Assembly (NCBI RefSeq): GCF_900230285.1
Contig: NZ_OCNK01000008.1
Coordinates: forward strand, 1 to 64,000
DNA from: Blastococcus haudaquaticus
GTDB lineage: Bacteria > Actinomycetota > Actinomycetes > Mycobacteriales > Geodermatophilaceae
Direction of reading: 5' to 3'
DNA length: 64,000 nucleotides
The notes under the pieces are model-generated. The model ran no database searches. It saw nothing but the letters and a program-made list of their open reading frames with translations, and had not been told where the DNA came from. Positions 24,049 to 33,320 of the stretch are shown one piece after another. Each line of letters opens with the position of its first letter. The stretch's first letter is position 1. Made by a program: the position numbers and the translations under genes.

Positions 24049-25578
24049 ATGTGGTGGGAGCTAGAGAAGGATATCCGCGCTTCCGCGACCAAGAAGATCC
24101 GAGAGCACGAGCGCTACAGGAAGCGCGTCATCGACGAAGGGGCACGTCGACTCCGACGGAGCACAGGGTCTCCTTCGCTATCAGCTCCGAACCGTCCTAC
24201 AACTTGGGATGCGAACCCTGCGTTCGACCCCTACCACGTGCGGGCCCGCGCAAAATCAATCAGCCACTCCATAACACAGCGGCTGCGATCCGGTGCATAC
24301 TCACCGCTGGATCCAATCAACTTCTCTGTCCCGAAGCCGGATGGCGGAAAGCGGCTCGTAACTAGCTTCGCTATTGCCGACGAAGTTATTTCCTCCCGCC
24401 TGTATCGATCACTTCTGGACAAGAACCGTCCACTACTGAGCGCCCGGTCTTACGCATATCGTGACGACATTGGCGTGAATGACGCGATCGCGCACATTCA
24501 ATCGGAATGGCGCAGTGAACATCGCGTCTTCGTCGCCGAGTACGACTTTACAAACTTTTTCGACTCGATCAGTCATGATCACATCTGGTCCACCCTAGAA
24601 TCCCTGGGGATCGTGATGACGAGTCTGGAGCGCGTTCTGATACGTGCGTTTTTGGAGGCGTCGACGTCGAGTGGCCATGGAGGGTCGACTCTACGGCGGT
24701 CGGGTGTGCCGCTAGGAACTTCCGTAAGCCTCTTCTTGGCAAATGTGGCAGCAAGCCCCTTAGACCGAGCGCTTGAACGGCTGGGAGTGGGCTTCGTACG
24801 ATACGCGGACGACACGGTTATCTGGAGTCGCGATTACGCCGCCATCTGCCGGGCCGTGGATGAACTCCATCGAGTATCCGCGAACATCGGATCACCAATC
24901 AATCAGTCTAAGAGCAACGGTGTTCGGCTCCTGGTTTCCCCGTCAACCGAGCGAGCGGAGATCAACTTCACGTCAGAAGTTGAGTACTTGGGCCACGCTC
25001 TAGGACTCCAGTCGATTCGCATGAGAGATCGAGCCGAAGCGCAGGTACGCCGACACATCACTGGCCTACTATTCAACAATCTTCTGCGCGAGCCAAAGGC
25101 GGGGACTCAAGACTGGACTCGCGTCGGCAGGCTCGACCGGGATTACGTCACATACATCTGGCAGCTTCGCCGCTATCTCTACGGCCACTTGACGGAGAAC
25201 GAAGTGCGACGAGTCAATCGTGGCGCTCCTCCTCCCCGAAATCTGACAGGCGTGCTCTCTCGCTTCCCATTGATCAACGATGACCCGTCGCTGCGCGAGC
25301 TTGATCGCTGGATCACGACCCAGACGCTCTTAGCCTTGCGGAAGAGAGCGGCGCTTCTAACTCGGACGCTGACTTTTGGGTCACCTCCCGTCCCTTGGAC
25401 CATGACACGGGAGAGGCTCATCGATTTGACAACGAAATCCGCCAGGACCGGCGATACCATCGACCTTCGGATGCCAAGTGCGCTGAGAATGGCATCGGTG
25501 GTGCGACGGGCGGTCCGGACCCATGGCACGCGTGTCGTAGGGTCCGCCACGCCCCTGTACGGGGATACCAGTCTTTAG
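24049..25578 (+). CDS. Defence-type reverse transcriptase (UG/DRT-like)
   Basis: 509 aa. RT motifs in order: SVPKPDGGKR (93-102), AEYDFTNFFDSI (163-174, Asp166), SGVPLGTSVSLFLANV (218-233), RYADDTVIW (251-259, catalytic YADD), NQSKSNG (285-291) and VEYLGHAL (311-318). The C-terminal ~190 residues are alpha-helical with no maturase, HNH or endonuclease motif, so it is not an obvious group II intron RT. The partner SLATT gene and intervening structured RNA match defence-associated RT systems, in particular the RT-plus-SLATT type. The ATG at 24049 follows GGGGG by 4 nt and stands 16 nt past the RNA's last hairpin. GC is low for this genome. Confidence 0.85.
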   Translation: MWWELEKDIRASATKKIREHERYRKRVIDEGARRLRRSTGSPSLSAPNRPTTWDANPAFDPYHVRARAKSISHSITQRLRSGAYSPLDPINFSVPKPDGGKRLVTSFAIADEVISSRLYRSLLDKNRPLLSARSYAYRDDIGVNDAIAHIQSEWRSEHRVFVAEYDFTNFFDSISHDHIWSTLESLGIVMTSLERVLIRAFLEASTSSGHGGSTLRRSGVPLGTSVSLFLANVAASPLDRALERLGVGFVRYADDTVIWSRDYAAICRAVDELHRVSANIGSPINQSKSNGVRLLVSPSTERAEINFTSEVEYLGHALGLQSIRMRDRAEAQVRRHITGLLFNNLLREPKAGTQDWTRVGRLDRDYVTYIWQLRRYLYGHLTENEVRRVNRGAPPPRNLTGVLSRFPLINDDPSLRELDRWITTQTLLALRKRAALLTRTLTFGSPPVPWTMTRERLIDLTTKSARTGDTIDLRMPSALRMASVVRRAVRTHGTRVVGSATPLYGDTSL

Positions 25579-25865
25579 AAGGGCCGGAACGGAAGACATC
25601 GGCGCGGTACCGGAACCAGGGCCACCACCAGGAACGACTAGCCTGGGAGTGGCGCGGAACCGCTTCAATCGCGGTGACGGCGATGTCTATTATTCGACCG
25701 CCACACCCGGTTGAACGAACGTCCTCGCTGCTCGGCGGCCTCGCCGGACTGAAGGTTCCATAGATGCGACGCAGCAGCGCAGGCGGGGACCACTCCATAG
25801 ACCGTGCGCATGCCTCGGACAGAAATTGACGCGAATCACATAGTCATGTCGGTAATCAGCACAGC
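25579..25865. other. Island edge without a convincing gene
   Basis: 287 nt between the RT and the convergent SDR gene. Short ORFs here have mixed codon use and no SD, and look spurious. I saw no clear terminator, integrase or direct repeat matching the left side of the island. Confidence 0.35.
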
Positions 25866-26795
25866 TCAGTGCGGGAGACGGAAGAGTCGAATGCCGGTCT
25901 CGCGCTGGGACACATGCCACAGGGTGTCGATCTGCTTTTGCAGGTCGAAGCGGCGGAGAATCGGCCGGCGAACGGCGGGGCCGTGGGAGCCGTAGCGCGG
26001 GGCGTAAAGCCCCCCACCCCTCGCCCCCGGGTCGGTCGCCGCCCGGAGCTGCGGCCGCGCGCCCTCGAACGGGGTCATTCCTGACCTCGCCGTCATCACC
26101 TCGAAGAACTCACCCACCCAGCCGGCGCCGCCCTCTCGCACCGACCGCGCCTGCAGGTCCGTGTTCGTCAGCCCTGGGTGCGCCGCGAGGCTGGAAACCG
26201 CCACCCCCGCCCGCTCGAACTGCTGTTGCAGTCCCAGCGCGAAGTGAAGGTTCGCCATCTTCGACCGCGCGTACGACGACCACGCCCCGTAGTTGCGCCG
26301 CATGCGCGGGTCCGCCGGGTCCAGCCGCCGTGCCCGGTGCCGGGCAGTCGACGTGACCGTCACCACCCGCGCCACCGGCGCAGCCAGCAGCGCCGGCATC
26401 AGGTGCGCCGTCAACGCCCAGTGCCCCAGGTGGTTGATGCCGAACTGCATCTCGAACCCGTCGACCGTCTCCCGCTGCGGCATCGCCATCACCCCGGCGT
26501 TGTTCACCAGGATGTCCACCGCCTCGTGCCCGGCCAGCACCTTCTCGGCCGCCGCACGAACCACCGACAGATCCCCCAGATCCAGCGGCACCACCTCGAG
26601 CGACGCCGCCGGGTATCGCTCAGCGATCCGGGCCGCCGCCGCCGTCGTCTTCGCCGACTCCCGCGCTGCCACCACCACGTGCGCACCCTCACCCGCCAGC
26701 GCCAGCGCCGTCTGGAATCCGAGTCCGCCGTTCGCCCCGGTCACGACGGCGGTGCGTCCGGACAGGTCCGGGATGTCCTTCTCGGTCCACGCCAT
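25866..26795 (-). CDS. SDR-family oxidoreductase (retinol dehydrogenase/protochlorophyllide reductase-like)
   Basis: 309 aa from the ATG at 26795, with GGGAGG 8 nt upstream. TGANGGLG is the nucleotide-binding loop, NNAGVMAMP the stabilising motif, and YARSK the catalytic Tyr/Lys. QFGINHLGHWALT and AAHPGLTNTDLQ are typical of the light-dependent Pchlide reductase/retinol dehydrogenase-like subgroup, common in actinobacteria with unknown substrate. It is divergent from the EAL-domain gene. Confidence 0.83.
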   Translation of the reverse strand: MAWTEKDIPDLSGRTAVVTGANGGLGFQTALALAGEGAHVVVAARESAKTTAAAARIAERYPAASLEVVPLDLGDLSVVRAAAEKVLAGHEAVDILVNNAGVMAMPQRETVDGFEMQFGINHLGHWALTAHLMPALLAAPVARVVTVTSTARHRARRLDPADPRMRRNYGAWSSYARSKMANLHFALGLQQQFERAGVAVSSLAAHPGLTNTDLQARSVREGGAGWVGEFFEVMTARSGMTPFEGARPQLRAATDPGARGGGLYAPRYGSHGPAVRRPILRRFDLQKQIDTLWHVSQRETGIRLFRLPH

Positions 26796-26923
26796 GCCCG
26801 CATCCTCCCGGTCCGCAGGCCGCCACACCGAGCGGGACCAGGAGTGGAACGGTTCCGTCCCAGAGGCCGGGTCGGTGACCCTAAGCTGTCGGGCAGGTAC
26901 ACCGTGCGGCCGAGGGGGACGGC

Positions 26924-28147
26924 GTGCAGCGAGAGCGCACTGAGACAGAACGGCAGGTCGCCGGCCTGCTCCGGACGGCGCGCCAGAAGCTGGACCTGAG
27001 CGTCGCGTTCCTGAGCCGGATCGACGAGACCTCACGGACCCTGCAGGTCGTCGACTCCGCGCTGCCGGACTTCCACGACGGCCTGGCCGGCCCCCGGGAC
27101 AGCGGCTTCTGCCTCGCCGTCGTCGAGGACCGCCTCCCCCGCGCCATGCCCGACGCCCGCGGGAACCCGGAGGCCGCGTGCCTCCTCCCGCCCGGGCTGC
27201 CCCCGATCCGCGGCCACCTCAGCGTCCCCGTCGTCCTCACCGACGGCTCGGTGTACGGCACGTTCTGCGCCTTCGGTCTGGAGACTGACCCCGAGGTCTC
27301 CCCCCGAGACCTCGCGCTCATGGAGGTCCTCGCCGACGCCGCCGCGCTGGTCATCGAACCGCAGGTGCTCCTCGACCGCGAGCAGGAACGCGTCCGGAGC
27401 CGGCTGGAGCCTGTCTTCACCTGCGGCGGTCCGGACGTCGTCGTCCAGCCCATCGTCGAGCTGGCCGGAGGCACCCGCATCGGCGCCGAGGCCCTCAGCC
27501 GCTTCCCCGTCGCCTGGGGCCGCGCACCCGACGTCGTGTTCGCCGAGGCGCACGGCGTCGGGATGGGGGACGACCTGGAGCTCCTGTCGCTCCGCTGCGC
27601 CGCAGCACTGCTGGACGAGGTGTCCGGCTACGTGTCGATGAACGTGTCGCCGAGGACGCTGCTCCTGCCCGAGTGCCTCGACCTGCTGGCCGAGCTGCCG
27701 CCCGACCGGCTCCTGCTGGAGCTCTCCGAGCACGAGCAGGTGGCCGACTACCCCGCCCTCCGCGAGGCCCTCGAGCCGCTGCGGGCCGCCGGTATGCGGC
27801 TCGCCATCGACGACGTCGGCGCGGGTTTCTCCTCGCTGCGGCACATCGTCCTGACCGCGCCCGACGTCATCAAGATGGACCGCAGCATCGTCAGCGGCCT
27901 GGACTCCGACCCGGTCCTGTCGCGGTTGGCCCGGTCGCTCGTCGAGTTCGCCCACGACTTCGGCGTCTGCGTCATCGCCGAGGGCGTCGAGACGCCCGAT
28001 GAGCACGACGTGCTTCAACAGCTGGGGGTCGACGGCGGTCAGGGCTGGCTGTTCGGCAGGCCGATGTCCGCTGACAGCCTCGTCGACGAGGGGACGGCGC
28101 TCGTCCCATTCGTCCCCCGATCCCGCAGCGCCGCCTCCCGCGTCTGA
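26924..28147 (+). CDS. GAF-EAL cyclic-di-GMP phosphodiesterase
   Basis: 407 aa, GTG start. Residues 1-155 form a GAF-like sensor (SVPVVLTDGSVYGTFCAFG). Residues 170-395 are an EAL domain: GAEALSR holds the EAL triplet, MNVSP the metal-binding Asn, LLELSEHE the Glu, IDDVGAGFSSLRHI the Asp pair, IKMDRSIV the Lys, and IAEGVET the last Glu. All catalytic residues appear present, so it should hydrolyse c-di-GMP to pGpG. A decayed paralogue lies at 49006-49476. Confidence 0.87.
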   Translation: MQRERTETERQVAGLLRTARQKLDLSVAFLSRIDETSRTLQVVDSALPDFHDGLAGPRDSGFCLAVVEDRLPRAMPDARGNPEAACLLPPGLPPIRGHLSVPVVLTDGSVYGTFCAFGLETDPEVSPRDLALMEVLADAAALVIEPQVLLDREQERVRSRLEPVFTCGGPDVVVQPIVELAGGTRIGAEALSRFPVAWGRAPDVVFAEAHGVGMGDDLELLSLRCAAALLDEVSGYVSMNVSPRTLLLPECLDLLAELPPDRLLLELSEHEQVADYPALREALEPLRAAGMRLAIDDVGAGFSSLRHIVLTAPDVIKMDRSIVSGLDSDPVLSRLARSLVEFAHDFGVCVIAEGVETPDEHDVLQQLGVDGGQGWLFGRPMSADSLVDEGTALVPFVPRSRSAASRV

Positions 28148-28204
28148 CTTCCGGTCAGGCGAGGTTCGGCTGCACCCGCCGGCCCGACCCGTAGCGTCCG
28201 CGGC

Positions 28205-29344
28205 ATGGACGTCGACGAGTTCTGGGCGATCGTCGACGCCTCACGAACGCGGATCGACGCCGAGCACCCGGAGTCGGAGATCGAACAGCAGGTCGGTGCG
28301 CTCCGGGCACGACTCGCCGAGCTCGCGGAGCACCAGCTCCTCGCCTTCCAGCGACGACTGCATGAGCAGACCACTCGTGCCAACGACTGGCTGGTGTGGG
28401 CAGCCGGCTATCTCGCGACCGGCGGGATGAGTGAGGACGCGTTCGAGCACTTCCGGCTCTGGCTCGTCTGCCAGGGGCAGGAGAACTTCGAGCGCGTCGT
28501 CGCCGAGCCCGACCGCCTCGCCCACCTGAACTGGGACGCCGACGGAGCGGCCTTCGGCGTCGGAGAGGACGTCGGCCACCTCGTCGCGGACGTCCTGGCG
28601 AGCCACGGGTCGAAGCCCGGCGACTCGCTCGTCCCCGCGGTGGAGTCTTACTGGCCGCCCGGTGAGCCCTTCCCGGAGGAGGACGACGACTGGTTCGGCC
28701 ACACGTTCCCACGCCTCTCGGCGCGGAACGCTGCGAACGCCCCCACCGGTGGTCCCGACGCGGATCGCATCACCGACGCTGACGTCGCTGCCTTCCTCGA
28801 ACGCTCCCGGAGGGAGAAGGAGGACCGACCGGTGGAACCGCTGCCGCCAGCGCTCGCAGCCGTGCTGTACGACCGTGGGCACCTCCGGGAGCGCGACCGC
28901 CCGATGCTGGCCGCCCACTGGCTGGCCGAGGGGCGGGAGGGTGAGGCACTCCTGGAGCTCGCCTCACTCACCGGCCACGAACGCGAGGTGGGCGAGCTCT
29001 GGCCGCTCGTCCTGGCCGAACTCGGCGTCGGCCCGCCGCCGGGCGGTCCGAGAGCGGCCATGGCGTGGGGCGCGGGTCAGGTCCTGGCCGACAGAGAGGA
29101 CCTCCGCTGGCTGGTGCGACTCCTCTGGACGGGAGACACCTTCGGGGCCGACCCGGACATGGACACGCTCGTCTACACCCTCGACGACTGGCTCGACTGG
29201 ACCGACCGTGACCTCACGAGCCGGCGAGCAGCCGTCCGGGAGCGGGCACGGTCAGCCCGGGAGGCGCTGCGCGGGGCAGTCGAAGCGATGGCTCGGGACG
29301 ACATCCCCGGCGCGCTCGAGGCCCTCGAGGAGTGGCGGGGATAG
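28205..29344 (+). CDS. DUF4240-domain protein
   Basis: 379 aa. The first ~150 residues (MDVDEFWAIVDASR, DWLVWAAGYLATGGMSEDAFEHFRLWLVCQGQENFE) match DUF4240, a family of unknown function often in toxin-immunity or bacteriocin-type neighbourhoods. The remainder is acidic, helical and unassigned (LDDWLDWTDRDLTSRRAAVRERARSAREAL). No signal peptide or TM helix. Its stop TAG overlaps the next GTG by one base. Confidence 0.65.
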   Translation: MDVDEFWAIVDASRTRIDAEHPESEIEQQVGALRARLAELAEHQLLAFQRRLHEQTTRANDWLVWAAGYLATGGMSEDAFEHFRLWLVCQGQENFERVVAEPDRLAHLNWDADGAAFGVGEDVGHLVADVLASHGSKPGDSLVPAVESYWPPGEPFPEEDDDWFGHTFPRLSARNAANAPTGGPDADRITDADVAAFLERSRREKEDRPVEPLPPALAAVLYDRGHLRERDRPMLAAHWLAEGREGEALLELASLTGHEREVGELWPLVLAELGVGPPPGGPRAAMAWGAGQVLADREDLRWLVRLLWTGDTFGADPDMDTLVYTLDDWLDWTDRDLTSRRAAVRERARSAREALRGAVEAMARDDIPGALEALEEWRG

Positions 29345-29763
29345 TGAGAACAGACGAGGAGCGCAGCGGCCAACCCTCCGAGTTCCAGACCCAGCTGTAC
29401 TGGCTCGTCGTCGAGGCATCGCGGCTCTTCGAGTTCCTGCAGGGCGCGACCGAGCCCGACGGCGACGGCGGCCCGGTGACGCACGGCCCGTGGGACCCGG
29501 CCGAGTGCTCCCGCCAGCTGCTGGCCTGGTTCGACGCCGGACTGATCGAGCTGTTCGCCGATCCGCCGGACGACGTCCCCCGCCCCCGGAATGCCGAGGA
29601 GTGGCGGGTTTGGAACGGCGGCGAGCATCTCCGCTGGCTCGACCCGGTTGCAGCTCGGCAGCTCCTGAGCGAGCCGCACCGGTGGACGTTCGAGTCCGAC
29701 GACGCGCTCGTCTGCGTCGTCCGGACGGACGCAGGCATGGAGGTGACCGCCCCCTTCCTGTGA
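29344..29763 (+). CDS. Hypothetical protein
   Basis: 139 aa from the GTG at 29344 (alternative GTG 29332). The overlap with the preceding stop suggests co-translation. Acidic and Trp-rich (NAEEWRVWNGGEHLRWLDPV), no TM helix. I do not recognise the family; the pairing with a DUF4240 protein is the only clue. Confidence 0.55.
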   Translation: MRTDEERSGQPSEFQTQLYWLVVEASRLFEFLQGATEPDGDGGPVTHGPWDPAECSRQLLAWFDAGLIELFADPPDDVPRPRNAEEWRVWNGGEHLRWLDPVAARQLLSEPHRWTFESDDALVCVVRTDAGMEVTAPFL

Positions 29764-29789
29764 CGGGGCCAGGGAGGGGGTCGTCTGAC

Positions 29790-30353
29790 TCAGGCTGCGG
29801 CCCGGGAACGCGCCTCGGCCTTCACCTGCACCGCCGTCAGCACCTCCCAGCGGATCGCCGTGCTGCCCGGCTGCACGACCTTCCAGTACAGGGCGAACCG
29901 TCGCCGGGTGTCCGGGTCCGTCGCCAGCACCCGCGTCTCCGACGAGAGCTCTGTCCCCCCGCGGGACGGCGTCAGCCGGAAGTCCATGGCCGCCTTGACC
30001 CACCCCGGCCGGATCCAGCCAGCCAGTTCCTCGGCGTTCAGCGGAGGCGACTCCTCGCCGCCCCTCAGCCGCCACGCCTGCAGCACCCCGCCGAACACCA
30101 CCGACTCGGGCTCCGTCGACGACAGCCGCGGAATCGGCACCGCCTCGATGAACGGCCGGTCGTGCAGCTGCCCGAACCCCTTGCCCGACAGCAGCACCGG
30201 CAGGAAGCGGACGGCGCTCAGCGCAAGGGTCACCGGCAGCCCGCTCAGCCGGACGGAGTGCAGCGCGTCCCACACCACGTCCGGCGGCGCGTCGATCCAC
30301 CGGGACTGACGCGTCACGTAGTGGCTGTTCGGCAGCACGTCGTCGAGTTCCAC
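29790..30353 (-). CDS. SRPBCC-like protein
   Basis: 187 aa from the GTG at 30353, with GGAAGG 8 nt upstream; longer in-frame starts run over the TetR gene. The alternating hydrophobic pattern SRWIDAPPDVVWDALHSV, TELSSETRVLATDPDTRRRF and ALYWKVVQPGSTAIRWEVL fits a START/SRPBCC hydrophobic-pocket fold. Ligand unknown. It follows the TetR gene on the same strand and may belong to the same regulated unit. Confidence 0.65.
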   Translation of the reverse strand: MELDDVLPNSHYVTRQSRWIDAPPDVVWDALHSVRLSGLPVTLALSAVRFLPVLLSGKGFGQLHDRPFIEAVPIPRLSSTEPESVVFGGVLQAWRLRGGEESPPLNAEELAGWIRPGWVKAAMDFRLTPSRGGTELSSETRVLATDPDTRRRFALYWKVVQPGSTAIRWEVLTAVQVKAEARSRAAA

Positions 30354-30403
30354 GTCCGCCTTCCTTCCCGCAGGACCGGCGCGCACGCATGGAGCCGCGA
30401 AGA

Positions 30404-31030
30404 TCACGCCTCGCGGCGGCGCACGGCCTTCCGGTAGCCGGCCAGCAGGTGCGCGCCCAGCTCGGTGAGCTCCTCGCGCAGCCACTCCTCCGGGACGTCC
30501 GGCGGCGCGGCAAGCAGCGCCCCGGCCAGCGCCTGCAGCGTCGCCGCCCCCCACACGGTGCCGAGGTCACCGGCGTCGGACCCCAGCAGCATCGACTCGA
30601 CCCGCCCCCGCAGCTGCGCCCCCTTCTCCACGAGCCGGGGGTGGCCCATCGCCGTCGCGTCCCGGGTGAGGTAGACGGCCACGCGACGGTGACTGAGCAG
30701 GTAGTCCACGTAACGGGCGATGCCGATACCGCGGCCGACCCTCACCGAGTTGCTCTCGGCGGCCATCGCCATCAGCTCGTCGATCACCGGCTCCACCAGC
30801 GCGAGCAGCAGGTCGTCCTTGGAGTGGAAGTGGTAGTAGACGGCGGCCTTCGTGACGCCGAGCCGATCGGCGATGTCCTGCAGCGAGGTCCCTGCGAACC
30901 CGTGCTCGCTGAAGAGCTCGAGTGCGGCGTCGAGAACGCGCTGTGCACCGGCCGTTCGCCCACCGGCCGTCGCCGCACCCACGCTTGTCACCGGCACAGA
31001 GTAGTCACGAAAGCACGTGACCGGACTCAT
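30404..31030 (-). CDS. TetR-family transcriptional repressor
   Basis: 208 aa. The N-terminal helix-turn-helix RVLDAALELFSEHGFAGTSLQDIADRLGVTKAAVYYHFHSKDDLL is classic TetR. The start may be the ATG at 31030 or a GTG at 30997; the first palindromic operator ends only 8 nt from 31030. It is divergent from an MMPL transporter, with two operators between, so it probably represses both genes until a ligand binds. Confidence 0.85.
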   Translation of the reverse strand: MSPVTCFRDYSVPVTSVGAATAGGRTAGAQRVLDAALELFSEHGFAGTSLQDIADRLGVTKAAVYYHFHSKDDLLLALVEPVIDELMAMAAESNSVRVGRGIGIARYVDYLLSHRRVAVYLTRDATAMGHPRLVEKGAQLRGRVESMLLGSDAGDLGTVWGAATLQALAGALLAAPPDVPEEWLREELTELGAHLLAGYRKAVRRREA

Positions 31031-31037
31031 GGTCCAC

Positions 31038-31076
31038 CTAGCCGATCGGCTAGTAGCATGCTTGCCGATCGGCTAG
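31038..31076. promoter_or_regulatory. Twin TetR operators
   Basis: CTAGCCGATCGGCTAG at 31038-31053 is a perfect 16-bp palindrome. CTTGCCGATCGGCTAG at 31061-31076 differs at one base. The centres are 23 bp apart, about two helical turns. Both lie between the divergent TetR and MMPL genes. Confidence 0.75.
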
Positions 31077-31116
31077 GTGATCCAGCCCCGCCGACATCAC
31101 TTCCTGGAGCGCACCC

Positions 31117-33315
31117 GTGGCCGTCTTCCTCCACCGTCTCGGACGCTGGGCCTTCCACCGCCGCAAGACCGTCCTGCTGGCGTGGATCCTCGCGCTCGTC
31201 GCCTTCGGCGGCCTAGCCGGCGCGTTCGGCCGCGACGCCGACGCGCAGCTGACCATCCCCGGCGTCGAGTCGGTCAACGCGCTCGAGACGCTCCAGGAGC
31301 GCTTCCCCGGCGGCGCGGCCGGCGGGGCCACCGCCCGCGTCGTGTTCGCCGCCCCCGACGGCGCCGCCGTCACCGACCCGGAGCTGACCCAGGCCATCCA
31401 GCAGGCCCTCGCCGAGGCGGCTGAGGCCGACCAGGTCGCCGCCGTCAGCGACCCGTTCCAGGCCCAGGGCGTCTCCCCCGACGCGTCGATCGCCTACGCC
31501 ACCGTCAGCTACGGCGTCCAGGTCGACGAGATCACCGACGACGCCCGGGCCCAGCTGCTCGCCGTCGCCGACACCGCCGAGGACGCCGGACTGCAGGTCG
31601 AGTTCGGCGGCGAGGCCACCCAGGCCATCCCCGGGCAGAGCGCCGCCGAGGCGATCGGTGTCCTGGTCGCGATGATCGTCCTCGCGGTCACCTTCGGGTC
31701 CCTGCTCGCCGCGGGCCTCCCGCTGCTCACCGCGCTCATCGGCGTGGGCGTCGGCATGGCCGGCGTGCTGGCCCTCTCCGCCGTCATCGACCTGACCAGC
31801 ACCACCCCGACCCTCGGCCTGATGATCGGCCTGGCCGTCGGCATCGACTACGCGTTGTTCATCAGCATCCGGCACAAGGAGCAGCTGGCCGCCGGGGTGG
31901 ACCCGCAGGAGTCCGCCGGCCGCGCCGTCGGCACCGCAGGCAGCGCGGTGGTCTTCGCCGGTCTCACGGTCATGATCGCCCTCGCGGGGCTGAGCGTCGT
32001 CGGCATTCCGTTCCTCAGCACCATGGGCCTGGTCGCCGCCGGCATGGTCGGCATCGCCGTCCTCGTCGCCCTGACCCTGGTGCCCGCCTTCCTCGGCTTC
32101 GCCGGCGACCGGTTCGACCGCTGGAAGGTCCCGGGCCTGCGCCGCCGGCAGGCCGCGCTGGCCACGAAGGAGTCCGCCGGCACCCGGTGGGCCCGCACCG
32201 TGACGCGCCGCCCGCTGGTCGTCCTGCTCGCCGGCATCATCGGCCTGGGCGTCGTCGCCCTGCCTGCGCTCGACCTGCGCCTCGGCCTGCCCACCGACGG
32301 CGACCTGGGCGAGGAGACCACCCAGCGGCAGGCCTACGACCTGCTCGCCGAAGGCTTCGGACCCGGGTTCAACGGGCCGCTCACCGTGCTGGTCGACGCG
32401 ACCGACGCCGACGACCCGCAGGCCGCGTTCACGGAGACGGCCGCCGCCGTCGGCGAGGTGGACGGCGTGGCCGCGGTCAGCCCGGCGATCCCGAACGAGG
32501 CCGGTGACACGGCGATCATCTCCGTCGTCCCCGACGCCGGGCCGTCGGACGCGGCGACCGAGGACCTGGTCACCGACATCCGCGACCTGCGCCCCGGCCT
32601 GACCGAGAACACCGGCTCCGAGCTCGCGGTCACCGGCAACACCGCGCTCGGCATCGACATCTCCGAGAAGCTCGCCGACGCCCTGCCGGTGTTCCTCGTC
32701 GTCGTCGTCGGCCTGGCGTTCCTGCTGCTGACGCTCGCGTTCCGGTCGATCCTGGTGCCGATCAAGGCAGTGCTCGGGTTCCTGCTCAGCCTGGCCGCCA
32801 CCTTCGGCGCCCTGGTCGCGGTCTTCCAGTGGGGGTGGCTCGCCGACCTGCTGGGCGTCGAGCAGACCGGGCCGGTGCTGAGCTTCCTGCCCATCCTGCT
32901 GATCGGCCTGCTGTTCGGGCTGGCCATGGACTACGAGGTGTTCCTCGTCAGCCGGATGCGCGAGGAGCACGTGCACGGGGCCGAGCCCAAGGAGGCGGTG
33001 ATCGGCGGCTTCCGGCACGGCGCCCGCGTGGTGACGGCGGCCGCGCTGATCATGGGCTCGGTGTTCGGCGGGTTCATCCTCGGCCACGACGCGACCATCA
33101 AGAGCATCGGCTTCGCGCTGGCGTTCGGTGTGCTGGTCGACGCCTTCGTCGTCCGCATGGCGATCGTGCCGGCGGTCATGACCCTGCTGGGCAAGGCCGC
33201 CTGGTGGCTGCCGCGCTGGCTGGACCGGGCGATGCCCGATGTCGACATCGAGGGCGCTGCTCTCGAACGCCACGTGCGCGCGCCCGGGCCGGAGCTGGTC
33301 GGCGCCCGACGGTGA
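31117..33315 (+). CDS. MMPL/RND-family membrane transporter
   Basis: 732 aa, GTG start. Twelve hydrophobic helices in the two-repeat RND layout: one N-terminal helix, an extracellular loop of ~130 aa, a block of five helices, then the same again from residue 366. LMIGLAVGIDYALFISIRHKEQ and LLFGLAMDYEVFLVSRMREEH contain the conserved Asp-Tyr pairs of TM4 and TM10 used in proton coupling. MMPL proteins export lipids or hydrophobic drugs. Control by the divergent TetR repressor suggests inducible efflux. Confidence 0.87.
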   Translation: MAVFLHRLGRWAFHRRKTVLLAWILALVAFGGLAGAFGRDADAQLTIPGVESVNALETLQERFPGGAAGGATARVVFAAPDGAAVTDPELTQAIQQALAEAAEADQVAAVSDPFQAQGVSPDASIAYATVSYGVQVDEITDDARAQLLAVADTAEDAGLQVEFGGEATQAIPGQSAAEAIGVLVAMIVLAVTFGSLLAAGLPLLTALIGVGVGMAGVLALSAVIDLTSTTPTLGLMIGLAVGIDYALFISIRHKEQLAAGVDPQESAGRAVGTAGSAVVFAGLTVMIALAGLSVVGIPFLSTMGLVAAGMVGIAVLVALTLVPAFLGFAGDRFDRWKVPGLRRRQAALATKESAGTRWARTVTRRPLVVLLAGIIGLGVVALPALDLRLGLPTDGDLGEETTQRQAYDLLAEGFGPGFNGPLTVLVDATDADDPQAAFTETAAAVGEVDGVAAVSPAIPNEAGDTAIISVVPDAGPSDAATEDLVTDIRDLRPGLTENTGSELAVTGNTALGIDISEKLADALPVFLVVVVGLAFLLLTLAFRSILVPIKAVLGFLLSLAATFGALVAVFQWGWLADLLGVEQTGPVLSFLPILLIGLLFGLAMDYEVFLVSRMREEHVHGAEPKEAVIGGFRHGARVVTAAALIMGSVFGGFILGHDATIKSIGFALAFGVLVDAFVVRMAIVPAVMTLLGKAAWWLPRWLDRAMPDVDIEGAALERHVRAPGPELVGARR

Positions 33316-33320
33316 TCAGC

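Noticed and set aside
23869-25578. Retron (msr-msd plus RT)
   Set aside because: No paired a1/a2 inverted repeats flanking an msr-msd were found, and the partner is a SLATT protein. A retron is not excluded but fits less well.
24049-25578. Group II intron reverse transcriptase
   Set aside because: No maturase or endonuclease motif and no domain V-like hairpin downstream.
25395-25798. Small ORFs on both strands at the island's right edge
   Set aside because: They overlap the RT 3' end, lack ribosome sites and share no recognisable motif.
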